A DNA stretch of 64,000 bases from Pantoea sp050157905 (GCF_050157905.1 NZ_JBKIWZ010000001.1:2480001-2544000); one strand, 5' to 3'; shown: positions 1 to 8,872, counted from the stretch's first letter. Translations and numbers: made by a program. Notes: generated by a model from the sequence alone, not told the origin.

Positions 1-1497
1 TTCACTGACCCAGCGCCGCAGCAAACGCAGGCCACTTTCATCAATCGAGAAGTGAGCAGCCAGCGCCGGGACATCCAGCAATGCCAGCACATCTTCCGAG
101 ACAAACCGGCTGTCCGGCAGCGCCAGCAGCTGCAGAAACGCCACAATGGCTGGATGCGCCTGACTGGCGCGACGGTCTGAAATGGCAAAGGGCAGATAGC
201 GATCGGCTGGCGCATTGGCAAATACCGCCTGGATGAAAGGTGCATAGGCGTCGATATCGGCCACCATGACGATGATGTCACGCGCTTTTAAATCCGGATC
301 GGCCTCCATCATCGCCAGCAGATGATCCTGCAGGACTTCGACCTCGCGCTGGGCGCTGTGGCAGACCTGAACGGCAATAGATCGATCGTCCGGATCCAGA
401 CAGCGCTTACGATCGCTGTGCGCCAGTTCTGCGGCGTTCAGACCGATAATGGCGTTGTCCTGCAGATTAAGAAGATCGTGCTGCATACAGTGCAGCAGGT
501 TGTCCGGTTCAACATCTACAAAGGCATCGATATCGTCGTTTGAGTCCATCTGACTGAGCAGGAACAGATTGTCACGTCCCAGTTTCCCCCAGGAGGCAAG
601 CAGCGGATTCGTCAGCTGCTGTTCCCCGGCGTCGTTAAACAGCGCCGGGGCCTGCTCTGCATTGCGGAAAAGCGCGCGCGTTTCATCCGCGCCATGTCGC
701 CGGCGCTGACGACTCTGCAGCTTCGCCAGAAACGCGTAGTCCTGAATATCGCCCCAGTAGTCACGACAGGGATTGGTGAACAGCAGATGGATATCGATGT
801 GACGACCCAGCGCCTGCAGCGCCTGCAGATAGACCGGCGGCAGCGCCGAGATGCCACAGATGAACACCCGCTTTGGCAGATTGTCCGGTGTGCTTTTCGC
901 CTGCTCCAGCGTCTGGATAAAGCGCGCATAGAGGTTAGCACGGTGCCATTCCGGCTGGCGCAGGACCTGAGTATAACTGACCAGGTCGCGCCAGAGCGCA
1001 GCCTGCCAGCGTTGCGCATCCCCCAGACCTTCGATCGTTTCACCGCGCTCCCAGCTGTTGAGCCAGTCGGCCCGGTAAACCAGATACTGGTCAAAGAGAT
1101 CGGCTATGCGGGTACTGAGCTGAAACAGCTTACGTTTGTCGCCGTCGTCATGGAGGTAGTGCCGCAACGAGGTAAACTCGTCCTGCTCCAGCATGACCGG
1201 CAGCCGGTGCATCAGTTTCCAGCCCATGCTGGCCTTGCTGAAGGCGCTCTCTACCGGGATGTCCGGCAGGACGCGGACAAACATTTCCCAGATAAAACTG
1301 GCGGGCAGCGGAAACTCAATGTTGGCGGCAATGCCAAAGGTTTGCGCCAGCTCCATCTGCAGCCATTGCGCCATTCCGGGGCTCTGCACCAGGATCATCT
1401 CAGAGGCGAACGGGTCATCAAGAGGATCATGTTTAATCACCGCAGCCGCCAGAATCTTCAGCACATCAAGCTGATTTGAGTGATAGACATGAAACAT
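1..1497 (-). CDS. recC: RecC subunit of exonuclease V (RecBCD), N-terminal part, cut by the window edge
   Basis: RecC is the Chi-recognising subunit of the RecBCD helicase-nuclease, which processes double-strand breaks for RecA-dependent repair. The minus frame starting at ATG 1497 is open for 499 codons to the window edge. It begins MFHVYHSNQLDVL, close to the E. coli N-terminus MLRVYHSNRLDVL, and continues with VQSPGMAQWLQMELA, typical of the inactivated helicase domain 1 of RecC. The family is about 1120 residues, so under half is present; the C-terminal nuclease-like fold is missing. The ppdC-ygdB-ppdB-ppdA-thyA genes lie directly upstream, as in E. coli. Identification is firm from sequence and synteny. 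Confidence 0.95.
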   Translation of the reverse strand, partial: MFHVYHSNQLDVLKILAAAVIKHDPLDDPFASEMILVQSPGMAQWLQMELAQTFGIAANIEFPLPASFIWEMFVRVLPDIPVESAFSKASMGWKLMHRLPVMLEQDEFTSLRHYLHDDGDKRKLFQLSTRIADLFDQYLVYRADWLNSWERGETIEGLGDAQRWQAALWRDLVSYTQVLRQPEWHRANLYARFIQTLEQAKSTPDNLPKRVFICGISALPPVYLQALQALGRHIDIHLLFTNPCRDYWGDIQDYAFLAKLQSRQRRRHGADETRALFRNAEQAPALFNDAGEQQLTNPLLASWGKLGRDNLFLLSQMDSNDDIDAFVDVEPDNLLHCMQHDLLNLQDNAIIGLNAAELAHSDRKRCLDPDDRSIAVQVCHSAQREVEVLQDHLLAMMEADPDLKARDIIVMVADIDAYAPFIQAVFANAPADRYLPFAISDRRASQAHPAIVAFLQLLALPDSRFVSEDVLALLDVPALAAHFSIDESGLRLLRRWVSE

Positions 1498-1598
1498 GAA
1501 AACTCCTGTGATAACTCAGAACATGACTGCGGTATTGCGGCCCTGTCACTTTACCGCGTATCGCTGCTGAAACCCATCAAAAGGGCGATATGGCGCGC

Positions 1599-1946
1599 TT
1601 AACATCGCAGTCGCGTGAGCGTGGCGCGGCGCTGCCAGGGGCCCATGACGTCAGCCTGCTCAAAGGAACAACCTGACGGACCCGTTTTTTGCTGCAGGCT
1701 GGATCGCCAGCCTGCCACGTCATGCCCGTTCAGTCGCTGTTCAGCGACCCGCCAGGCCTCGCGCTGCGCCCACTGCTGACTGAAGCTCAGCGCCAGCGCG
1801 CGGTGATAGTGCAGCAGTGTGCTGGTGCTGAGCGCCATAAGCAGCAATGCAAACAGGAGCTCCGGCAGGCTGAATCCGCGGCAGTTACAGGCAGGCTGCC
1901 GGGGGCGTGAGCGGACAATAGTCGATCCAGCCGTGGGGCAGCGCAA
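1599..1946 (-). CDS. ppdC: Prepilin-like protein PpdC
   Basis: A small pseudopilin-like protein, last of four minor pilin genes before recC. The recognisable part begins at RGFSLPELLFALLLM, a prepilin peptidase cleavage site (G^F, with Glu at +5) followed by a hydrophobic helix. The C-terminus ATLTRLRC resembles the E. coli PpdC ending. There is no ATG or GTG near the expected start. I chose TTG at 1946 (115 aa); an ATT at 1919 would give 106 aa, nearer to the 107 aa of E. coli PpdC. Either start lies inside ygdB, whose stop is at 1885, so translation is probably coupled. Its role in natural pilus assembly is inferred from the family only. Confidence 0.75.
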   Translation of the reverse strand: MRCPTAGSTIVRSRPRQPACNCRGFSLPELLFALLLMALSTSTLLHYHRALALSFSQQWAQREAWRVAEQRLNGHDVAGWRSSLQQKTGPSGCSFEQADVMGPWQRRATLTRLRC

Positions 1947-2289
1947 TGACCTGATGGCCCTGTAACCGGCCCCAATGCCAGACGGCCATGCCACTGTTGC
2001 TGGCTTCACCTTTAAGCAGCACATCATCCTTTTCTCCTCTCTGTAAACAACTGCGCCAGCCCTGGCGCGCGTCCTGCTGACAGTGCGCGGCCTCGCTGGC
2101 TGACCAGCGCAGGGAAAACCCCCACTGCAACGCAGACTGCGCCTGCCAGAAATCGTTAATGTCATGCTGCTCATTCGCCAGCAGGCGCATTCCCTGCTCA
2201 GACATGTTGCGGCTGGCGTGCAGCGTAATGCTGCCGATCAGCAGCATCATCATGACCATGCCCAGGGCGCTGCTGCCTCGCTGCCTCAC
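1885..2289 (-). CDS. ygdB: YgdB family minor pseudopilin-associated protein
   Basis: A 134-aa protein with an N-terminal hydrophobic segment (residues about 8-25, GMVMMMLLIGSITL) and a Cys-containing C-terminal half ending HGWIDYCPLTPPAACL. This matches the GWSDFCPL pattern at the end of E. coli YgdB. The usual pilin glutamate after the cleavage site is absent (RGSSALGM), as in the E. coli protein, which resembles PilX/GspK-type minor pilins. The start overlaps the ppdB stop by 4 bp and the end overlaps ppdC, so the four genes form one translationally coupled operon. Function is not established; a role as a minor subunit or initiator of a type IV-like pilus is an inference. Confidence 0.85.
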   Translation of the reverse strand: MRQRGSSALGMVMMMLLIGSITLHASRNMSEQGMRLLANEQHDINDFWQAQSALQWGFSLRWSASEAAHCQQDARQGWRSCLQRGEKDDVLLKGEASNSGMAVWHWGRLQGHQVIALPHGWIDYCPLTPPAACL

Positions 2290-2819
2290 AGATTCTCTCC
2301 TTCAACCCAGCTCTCGATCGTTTCAAGCCAGCGTCCGGCCCGCCCCTGCAGTACGATTCTGATCTGCCTGCCCTGCCGGCGGAGACTGAACTGCTCCAGC
2401 GTCATGAAGGCGGGATCGGATAGCCGCTCCCACCCCGCAGACTGACACTCATCCACCCCGCGCTGCGTCTCAAGCTGCTGCTGTCGCAGGCGATAGCCGT
2501 AATAATCGCTGCCGGTATGACCTGCCGCGTCCCATCTCCCGTTGCTGTTCTCATCCCAGCGCAGCAGCAGGCAGTTCTCGCGGAGGGTCAGTGCGCCCGG
2601 CCCGCATTCGCCATGACAATAGCCGGCACGCCGCACTGCTTTTTCCAGTGTGGTCATTATCTGCTGTAACTCCTGACGCAGCTGCGCACGCTGTAGCACG
2701 CTGGCACTCTCTGCCACCAGCCGCGGCAGAAAACGTCCGACGCTGATCATCACGACGGCACTGATTGCCATTGCAATCAGCATCTCCAGCAGGCTGAATC
2801 CGGATACTTTCAACGACAA
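2286..2819 (-). CDS. ppdB: Prepilin-like protein PpdB
   Basis: A 177-aa type IV prepilin-like protein (PilW/GspJ-like minor pilin). The N-terminus MSLKVSGFSLLEMLIAMAIS has a short leader, the G^F cleavage site, Glu at +5 and the hydrophobic alpha-1 helix. The C-terminal domain contains the phrase QRGVDECQSAGWERLSDP, typical of PilW-like proteins. The gene overlaps ppdA by 10 bp upstream and ygdB by 4 bp downstream, which supports co-translation. The family is exported and inserted in the inner membrane, where it may prime pilus assembly. Confidence 0.88.
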   Translation of the reverse strand: MSLKVSGFSLLEMLIAMAISAVVMISVGRFLPRLVAESASVLQRAQLRQELQQIMTTLEKAVRRAGYCHGECGPGALTLRENCLLLRWDENSNGRWDAAGHTGSDYYGYRLRQQQLETQRGVDECQSAGWERLSDPAFMTLEQFSLRRQGRQIRIVLQGRAGRWLETIESWVEGENL

Positions 2820-3277
2820 CTCTCCTCATCCGTCATGCAAAGACGAATACGGGCCCTGGCCGAGATGATCAGCCTTATGCGTCCGGCGCGGTTTTCCAGC
2901 ACGATGCTGCCCGCAGTGGCGACATTGCGACGGCCATAGAAGCCCGGTTCGCCGCGGATGCCAGTCAGTGCAACATCCCGATGGGGGACGATGAAATGCA
3001 GCGTGTTACCGGGATGGCATTCACCGACAGGGCTGCCGACACCGATGCACCAGGGCGTACCAGACCGCGACCATAAAAGCAGGTCGCTGTTGTGCCGGTT
3101 TGCCCTGGCGCGTATCCGCAGCAGAAATCCCTGCAGCTGCTGCGCGCTGTCGCGCAGTTGCTGTCGCTGCTGCCAGCGCTGCCAGCCGTGCAATCCCGCG
3201 AGACTTAATGTGCCGGCAATCACCATCACCAGCAGCAGTTCTGGCAGGGTAAAGCCCCGCATGTATGCTGTTTTCAT
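2810..3277 (-). CDS. ppdA: Prepilin-like protein PpdA
   Basis: A 155-aa type II pseudopilin-like protein (GspH/FimT-like), first of the four-gene minor pilin operon. Its N-terminus MKTAYMRGFTLPELLLVMVI carries the prepilin peptidase site (RG^FTLPE) and the membrane helix. The C-terminus ends with a basic strand and a Cys (RIRLCMTDEESC), as in E. coli PpdA. An internal ATG at codon 6 would leave a leader of only three residues, so the first ATG is preferred. It follows thyA on the same strand, but a terminator separates the two. Function in a pilus-like apparatus is inferred from the family. Confidence 0.88.
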   Translation of the reverse strand: MKTAYMRGFTLPELLLVMVIAGTLSLAGLHGWQRWQQRQQLRDSAQQLQGFLLRIRARANRHNSDLLLWSRSGTPWCIGVGSPVGECHPGNTLHFIVPHRDVALTGIRGEPGFYGRRNVATAGSIVLENRAGRIRLIISARARIRLCMTDEESCR

Positions 3278-3416
3278 CGGGTGAGCGTGCGGTTTGCGGA
3301 GAGGTGAGACAAGCGTTTTTCAGGCACGCTGGAACGAAGCTGGCAGAGAATCGGCTTCACTGACAGAGTCGGGCAAAAGCGTGCGAGCACTGCCGCAGAA
3401 TGGGCGATCTGCAGGC

Positions 3417-3444
3417 AAAAAAAAACCCTGGCGGCGAGCCAGGG
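3417..3444 (-). terminator. Rho-independent terminator after thyA
   Basis: On the minus strand a 7-bp stem (CCCTGGC/GCCAGGG, 5-nt loop) is followed by nine consecutive T. It lies 18 bp after the thyA stop and before ppdA, so it should end the lgt-thyA transcript. Confidence 0.85.
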
Positions 3445-3462
3445 CTTTCTCATTTTTATCGA

Positions 3463-4257
3463 TCAAATGGCGACCGGAGCTTTGATCGCAGGATGCGGAT
3501 CGTAGCCTTCAATCTCAAAGTCATCGAACTGATAGTCAAACAGTGACGCCGGTTTGCGCTTGATAACCAGCTTTGGCAATGGACGCGGTTCGCGGGTCAG
3601 CTGCAGGCGCGCCTGCTCCAGATGGTTACTGTAGAGGTGCGTATCGCCGCCGGTCCAGACAAAGTCACCGACCTGCAGATCGCACTGCTGCGCAACCATG
3701 TGCACCAGCAGTGCATAGCTGGCGATGTTGAACGGCAGGCCCAGGAAGATGTCGCAAGAACGCTGATAGAGCTGGCAGGAGAGTTTGCCATCCGCCACAT
3801 AGAACTGGAAAAACGCGTGGCAGGGTGCCAGTGCCATCTCACTGAGTTCACCCACATTCCAGGCAGACACGATAATCCGCCGGGAGTCGGGATCGCGCTT
3901 CAGCTGCTCCATCACCTGGCTCAACTGGTCAATCTCCTGGCCGCTGGCGGTTCCCCAGCTGCGCCACTGTTTGCCATAGACCGGGCCGAGATCGCCATTC
4001 TCATCTGCCCACTCATCCCAGATCGAAACCTTGTTCTCTTTAAGGTAGCCGATGTTGGTGTCACCCTTCAGGAACCACAGCAGCTCATGAATAATCGAGC
4101 GGACATGACATTTTTTGGTGGTGACCAGCGGAAAACCATCCTGCAGATTGAAACGCATCTGGTGACCAAAAATTGAAAGCGTACCGGTGCCGGTACGGTC
4201 AGCTTTTGGTGTGCCTTCGTTCAGCACATGCCGCATTAAATCCAGATACTGTTTCAT
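3463..4257 (-). CDS. thyA: Thymidylate synthase
   Basis: Converts dUMP and 5,10-methylene-THF to dTMP and dihydrofolate. It has 264 aa, exactly the E. coli length. Visible motifs are the arginines that bind phosphate (DSRRIIVSAWN), the catalytic cysteine in LAPCHAFFQFYV (Cys146 in E. coli numbering), the dUMP-binding SCDIFLGLPFNIASYA, and the C-terminal HPAIKAPVAI. Its ATG overlaps the lgt stop as ATGA, so it is translationally coupled to lgt, as in E. coli. A terminator follows. Confidence 0.98.
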   Translation of the reverse strand: MKQYLDLMRHVLNEGTPKADRTGTGTLSIFGHQMRFNLQDGFPLVTTKKCHVRSIIHELLWFLKGDTNIGYLKENKVSIWDEWADENGDLGPVYGKQWRSWGTASGQEIDQLSQVMEQLKRDPDSRRIIVSAWNVGELSEMALAPCHAFFQFYVADGKLSCQLYQRSCDIFLGLPFNIASYALLVHMVAQQCDLQVGDFVWTGGDTHLYSNHLEQARLQLTREPRPLPKLVIKRKPASLFDYQFDDFEIEGYDPHPAIKAPVAI

Positions 4258-5137
4258 TTTTCCTCACGAAATTGGGGCTGCGGGCGACGACGATACGCCC
4301 AGATCATCATAATAACGCCGGCAACAATCATGGGCACAGAGAGGATCTGGCCCATGCTGATGCCGCCTTCAAACAGGCCAAGCTGGGCATCCGGCTGGCG
4401 GAAGAACTCCACGATAATGCGGAACGCGCCATAGCCAATCAGGAACAGGCCAGAGACGCTGCCCATCGGGCGTGGCTTGCGGATAAACAGGTTGAGGATG
4501 ATAAAGAGTACGATACCTTCCAGCGCCAGCTCATAGAGCTGCGACGCGTGACGCGGCAGCACGCCGTAGGTGTTCAGCAGGGCCTGGTACTGCGGATTGT
4601 TGGCGGCCAGCGCGACATCCTCGCTGCGTGAGCCCGGGAAAAGCATGGCATAGCGGAAGTTCGGATCGACACGGCCCCAGAGTTCGCCGTTGATGAAGTT
4701 GCCAAGACGACCGGCGCCCAGACCAAACGGAATCAGCGGTGCAATAAAATCAGAGACCTGGAAGAAAGTGCGTTTGGTGCGGCGGGCGAAGATCAGCATC
4801 ACCACAATCACCCCGATCAGGCCACCGTGGAACGACATGCCGCCATCCCAGACTTTGAACAGATAGAGTGGATTTTCCAGGAACAGTGGCAGGTTGTAGA
4901 ACAGCACATAGCCGATACGTCCGCCCAGGAAGACTCCCAGGAAACCGGCGTACAGCAGGTTCTCAACTTCCTCTTTTTCCAGCCGCTGCCAGGTTTGTTT
5001 GCCCGGCGTACCGCCAGCCACATGGCGAAAACAAAGCCCACCAGATACATCAGACCGTACCAGTGAAGCGAAACCGGTCCGATCGAAAAGATCACCGGAT
5101 CGAACTGCGGAAATGCAATATAGCCGTTATTCATCAT
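4254..5137 (-). CDS. lgt: Prolipoprotein diacylglyceryl transferase Lgt, split by an apparent 1-base frameshift
   Basis: Lgt adds diacylglycerol from phosphatidylglycerol to the lipobox cysteine of prolipoproteins in the inner membrane; it is essential in E. coli. The first 49 codons (from MMNNGYIAFPQFDPVIFSIG to NKPGSGWKK) read in one frame, and the rest, from EEVENLLYAGFLG on, reads in the -1 frame. The break falls in a run of five A on the coding strand (T5 at 4974-4978 on plus). A sixth A would restore WKKEEVENLL, matching the E. coli layout. The remainder is intact, including the Lgt signature GRLGNFINGELWGR and the C-terminal membrane helices. A homopolymer sequencing error is the simplest explanation; a slippage-prone AAAAAG or a true mutation cannot be excluded. 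Confidence 0.9.
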
Positions 5138-5401
5138 TCACCGTCTATTTTTCAGCCCTGAAAAGGGGTGTTGTCAGGCACATAAATTAAGGCTGCGCAT
5201 CATAGCACAGCCGGTTTTGTGAAATGTCCCGCAAATGTAAACGCGGATAACCCGTATAGCCTGACCCGTCAGGCATACGTTGTTACAGCCAGTCCGGATA
5301 CGGGCAGCGCGGAACAACCGGCGCGTACACAGCGTACGTGAGGATTGTGAGCACTGCCCGGAGGCGGAATGACAAATAAAATAGCCTGACGGGCCCGGCG
5401 G

Positions 5402-7648
5402 TTAGCGACCGCCGCGGATTAACCCCCCCAGACCACGCCGCTCCATAAACGCTGAAACCAGATGGCGGACTTCCTTCGCCGTGTGCGCATGCATCCCCTG
5501 CTCGCTGAGCGTCTGCGCCTCTTCATAATCCAGATGACGCAGCAGATATTTTACGCGCGGAACATTCCTGCCGTTCATGCTGAGGTGGTGATAACCCAGA
5601 CCGACCAGCAGAGCGACACACATCGGATCGCCCGCCATTTCACCACACAGGCACAATTCCAGATTAGCCAGACGGGCTTCCTGCGCGATTGCATGCAGCG
5701 CGCGCAGCATCGCCGGATGCAGCGAATCATAAAGATTGGCGACGCGCGTGTTATTGCGGTCCACTGCCAGCAGATACTGAGTCAGGTCGTTGGTGCCAAC
5801 CGAAATAAAATCGACCCGCGATGCCAGATGCGGGATCATAAACAGCATTGACGGCACTTCGATCATGATACCGATACGCGGCGCGGGAATGGGGTATCCC
5901 AGCATCTCTTCCACTTCACGACCGGCACGATCGATCAGCTGTTTTGCATCGTCGATCTCATCGATATGACTGATCATGGGCAGCAGGATACTGAGGTTGC
6001 CGGAGGCGGCGTTAGCACGCAGCATTGCGCGCACCTGCACCAGAAAAATCTCCGGCTGGTCGAGCGTCAAACGGATACCGCGCCAGCCCAGACAGGGGTT
6101 TTCTTCACTGATTGGCATGTAAGGCAGCTGTTTGTCTGCCCCGACATCGAGTGTACGCAGCGTGACGGGCTTATCGTGAAACAGCTGCAACATGCCCTGA
6201 TACTGCGCGACCTGCTCCTCTTCAGACGGAAAGCCGTTTTGCAGCATAAAGGGGATTTCGGTGCGATAGAGGCCAATGCCATCTACCCAGCTGCCGAGCG
6301 CCTGCTCATGCTCCGGGCTTAATCCGGCGTTCAGCATTACCTGCACGCGCTCGCCACTTTTCAGCTCACCCGGCTGGTCGACAACCCCTTCCGCCATTTT
6401 GCTCAGCGCATTCTCTTCGCTGATCAGTCGCTGATACTCCTGCACCAGCACCGGCTCGGGATCGATCAGCAGCTCACCGCGATAGCCATCGACGATCAGC
6501 AGACGTTTGTTCAGCTGATGAGGCTGAATATCCGCTCCCATCACCGTCGGGATGCCCATGGCGCGCGTCAGAATCGCGGCGTGCGAGTTGGCGGCGCCAT
6601 CGCGCACGACGACGCCCGCCAGCCGCTCCTGCGGCAGCTCCGCTAAGGTGGTGGCGGTCAGCTCATCGGCCACCAGTACAAAACGCTCCGGCCAGGCGTT
6701 GGTGCCGACCAGCGTATCATCAAGGTGAAACAGCAGGCGCTGACCCAGCACCCGCAGGTCGCCTGCGCGTTCGCGCAGATAGCTGTCGCTCAGGCTGGCG
6801 AACTGCTTAGCAAATTTCCCGATCACCTGTTTTACCGCCCATTCGGCGACGGATCCGCGTTCGATCTCCGCGAACAGATCCTTTTTCAGCCGGGCATCCG
6901 TTAACAGGTGAGAGTAGAGATCGAAGATGGCCGCGCTCTCTTTCTGGGCGCTGGCACTGAAACGCTTACTGAAGCGACGAAACTCATTGGCTGCTTCGCT
7001 CATGGCGAGCGACAGCCGTTCGCGCTCACGCTGTACATCCAGCGTTGAGGCGGCCGAAACCTGGTCGAGCAGGGGCTGAGTCTCATCGACCCAGCCTGGC
7101 GCCACGGCGACGCCCGGCGCTGCCGCAATGGCGCGCACCCGGGTCTGCCGGAACTGACCAAATAACTGTCCCATCTGAGACTGTGACAGCAGCGTCGCCA
7201 TCTGCGTGGCCAGCGTGACCAGAAACGACTCTTCGCTTTCATCAAACTGACGGTGTTCGCGCTGCTGCACCACCAGCACGCCAAGCAGCTGGCGACGACT
7301 GATAATGGGAACGCCGAGGAAGGAGCGATAGCGCTCTTCTTTCACTGAGGGAATATATTTGAAGCTGGGGTGGCTCTGCGCATCCGCCAGGTTGATTGGC
7401 TCAGCCAGACGGCCCACTAAACCGACAATCCCTTCATCAAACGCCAGCGTCACCGTGCGGCCACGCGGCTTTTTAAGTCCGCGCGTCGCCATCAGGTAAT
7501 AGCAGCGACGATCGTGGTCGGCGAGGTAAACGGAACAGACTTCCGTTTCCATCGCCAGACAGATCTCATTGACCAGAATGTCGAGTGCTTCATTGAGACG
7601 CGGCGCACTCGCCACTTTTTCTACAATTTCGCGCAACTGAGTGAGCAT
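5402..7648 (-). CDS. ptsP: PEP-protein phosphotransferase EI-Ntr (nitrogen PTS enzyme I)
   Basis: First phosphotransfer enzyme of the nitrogen PTS, passing phosphate from PEP to NPr (PtsO). It has 748 aa, the E. coli length. Domains: an N-terminal GAF sensor (about 1-165, with GLKKPRGRTVTLAFDEGIVG); a HPr-binding and swivelling phosphohistidine domain with the active His in GAANSHAAILTRAMGIP; and the C-terminal PEP-binding barrel with GWRGIRLTLDQP, IGIMIEVPSM and the catalytic CLCGEMAGDP. It lies 12 bp after rppH, so the two genes are probably co-transcribed, as in E. coli. Confidence 0.97.
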   Translation of the reverse strand: MLTQLREIVEKVASAPRLNEALDILVNEICLAMETEVCSVYLADHDRRCYYLMATRGLKKPRGRTVTLAFDEGIVGLVGRLAEPINLADAQSHPSFKYIPSVKEERYRSFLGVPIISRRQLLGVLVVQQREHRQFDESEESFLVTLATQMATLLSQSQMGQLFGQFRQTRVRAIAAAPGVAVAPGWVDETQPLLDQVSAASTLDVQRERERLSLAMSEAANEFRRFSKRFSASAQKESAAIFDLYSHLLTDARLKKDLFAEIERGSVAEWAVKQVIGKFAKQFASLSDSYLRERAGDLRVLGQRLLFHLDDTLVGTNAWPERFVLVADELTATTLAELPQERLAGVVVRDGAANSHAAILTRAMGIPTVMGADIQPHQLNKRLLIVDGYRGELLIDPEPVLVQEYQRLISEENALSKMAEGVVDQPGELKSGERVQVMLNAGLSPEHEQALGSWVDGIGLYRTEIPFMLQNGFPSEEEQVAQYQGMLQLFHDKPVTLRTLDVGADKQLPYMPISEENPCLGWRGIRLTLDQPEIFLVQVRAMLRANAASGNLSILLPMISHIDEIDDAKQLIDRAGREVEEMLGYPIPAPRIGIMIEVPSMLFMIPHLASRVDFISVGTNDLTQYLLAVDRNNTRVANLYDSLHPAMLRALHAIAQEARLANLELCLCGEMAGDPMCVALLVGLGYHHLSMNGRNVPRVKYLLRHLDYEEAQTLSEQGMHAHTAKEVRHLVSAFMERRGLGGLIRGGR

Positions 7649-7660
7649 AAAGGGCGTGGC

Positions 7661-8188
7661 CTATCCTCTCTTACGTCGATGGGCAGAATTGTTTCGCTGC
7701 CCCGCACTCTCCTGCATAGTCATTACCACGCCAGCGAATTCCTTCATCACCCGACGGTAAACGTCGCGTTTAAAAGAGACAACCTGACGCACCGGATACC
7801 AGAAACTGACCCAGCGCCAGCCATCAAACTCCGGCGTGCTGCTGTGTTGCACATTGATATCCGCGTCATTACACATTAACTGCAAGAGAAACCACTTTTG
7901 TTTCTGGCCGATACATACCGGCTTTGTGTCCCAACGCACCAAACGTTTTGGCAACTTGTAACGCAACCAGTTACGGGTAGAAGCAAGTATACGTACATCC
8001 TTCCGGTGCAACCCGACCTCTTCGAACAGTTCGCGATACATCGCCTGTTCTGCGGTTTCACCGGGATTGATGCCTCCCTGAGGAAATTGCCAGGAGTGCT
8101 GTCCAAAGCGCCTGGCCCATAACACTTGTCCCTGCCGGTTACAGATTACGATACCAACATTCGGGCGGTAGCCATCATCATCGATCAC
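7661..8188 (-). CDS. rppH: RNA pyrophosphohydrolase (Nudix hydrolase)
   Basis: Removes pyrophosphate from the 5' end of triphosphorylated mRNA, which triggers RNase E-dependent decay. It has 175 aa (E. coli 176). The Nudix box is complete: GGINPGETAEQAMYRELFEE followed by VGL (residues about 38-60). The N-terminus MIDDDGYRPNVGIVI is the family pattern. It is the first gene of the rppH-ptsP unit. The long upstream interval holds its promoter and the DnaA-box cluster. Confidence 0.97.
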   Translation of the reverse strand: MIDDDGYRPNVGIVICNRQGQVLWARRFGQHSWQFPQGGINPGETAEQAMYRELFEEVGLHRKDVRILASTRNWLRYKLPKRLVRWDTKPVCIGQKQKWFLLQLMCNDADINVQHSSTPEFDGWRWVSFWYPVRQVVSFKRDVYRRVMKEFAGVVMTMQESAGQRNNSAHRRKRG

Positions 8189-8342
8189 CGGACTACCTCA
8201 AAGCAAAATTTGAATGGGCTGATTGTTTCATACTCCTTACAGGCGGTAAACCACTGGATTCATGAGGGGTTAAGCCCTGTTTTTCGGGATAACTCACAGG
8301 AAAGCGTAAAGTTATAAACAAAAACCACCAAAAAAATCGATC

Positions 8343-8745
8343 TTATTCACTATTTCTGTGGATAGCTTTGTGCAGAACGCGGGAGTTAACTGAATAACCT
8401 CTTTTTATGACGTCAGATAGCCAGCGCACACCACCTTATTATCTCTATGATATTATTGAAATTATATCCATAATGCCCTTCAGCACGCTTTTTATAAACA
8501 ACGAATAGTTTTGCGGCTGCTGACAAATGTTTAAAATTTAACCACTGACTTTTTTATCCACAGATAATTGCTCAGAGTCAGGTCATGGCGGTGAAAATAT
8601 GCTCACATCAGGAAAAGTCAAGGCTGTAAATGGAACCAGTACCGTACATAACGGGGTGTTATCCCATTTTTCTGTGGATAACCGGGCTGGAGATCCTGTT
8701 CATTGTTGCGGGTAAACCGGGATAACCCGGAACGCCTGTGGATGA
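8343..8745. promoter_or_regulatory. DnaA-box cluster in the rppH-mutH interval, probable DARS2-like locus
   Basis: The 684-bp interval between rppH and mutH has no credible gene but holds several DnaA boxes (consensus TTWTNCACA). Two are perfect: TTATCCACA at 8554-8562 (plus) and 8673-8681 (minus). Four differ at one position: 8343-8351 (plus, TTATTCACT), 8357-8365 (minus, CTATCCACA), 8369-8377 (minus, TTCTGCACA) and 8737-8745 (minus, TCATCCACA). The first three of these sit within 35 bp in forward, reverse, reverse order. In E. coli the mutH-rppH (nudH) interval carries DARS2, which converts ADP-DnaA to ATP-DnaA using a core of three DnaA boxes plus IHF and Fis sites. Position and box layout support an orthologue; IHF/Fis sites were not identified. 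Confidence 0.7.
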
Positions 8746-8842
8746 CGTCGGGCTGCCGCAGTCAAAAAAGCATGATCTATCATGTTATTATCGATCCCGA
8801 TGGCGGTTTATTATTCTCAGGTGCCTGACCTGTTCGCCGCTG

Positions 8843-8848
8843 TATAAT
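8843..8848 (+). promoter_or_regulatory. Possible -10 element for mutH
   Basis: A perfect TATAAT lies 25 bp before the preferred mutH ATG. No good -35 hexamer is seen at 16-18 bp upstream, so this is only a candidate promoter. Confidence 0.35.
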
Positions 8849-8872
8849 TTTTGACCAGATTAAGTGAGTGAC

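Noticed and set aside
694..1479. 261-codon open frame on plus inside recC
   Set aside because: It is antisense to the clearly conserved recC frame and has no recognisable domain; long mirror frames are common in GC-rich DNA.
4974..4980. Programmed -1 frameshift in lgt as the default explanation
   Set aside because: The site is G AAA AAG, not the efficient A AAA AAG; no such mechanism is known for lgt, and homopolymer error is simpler. Kept only as an alternative.
5259..5274. GCCTGAC-CC-GTCAGGC palindrome in the lgt-ptsP gap as a terminator
   Set aside because: No T tract on either strand and it is over 100 bp from the ptsP stop; left unassigned. The rest of 5138-5401 shows no gene.
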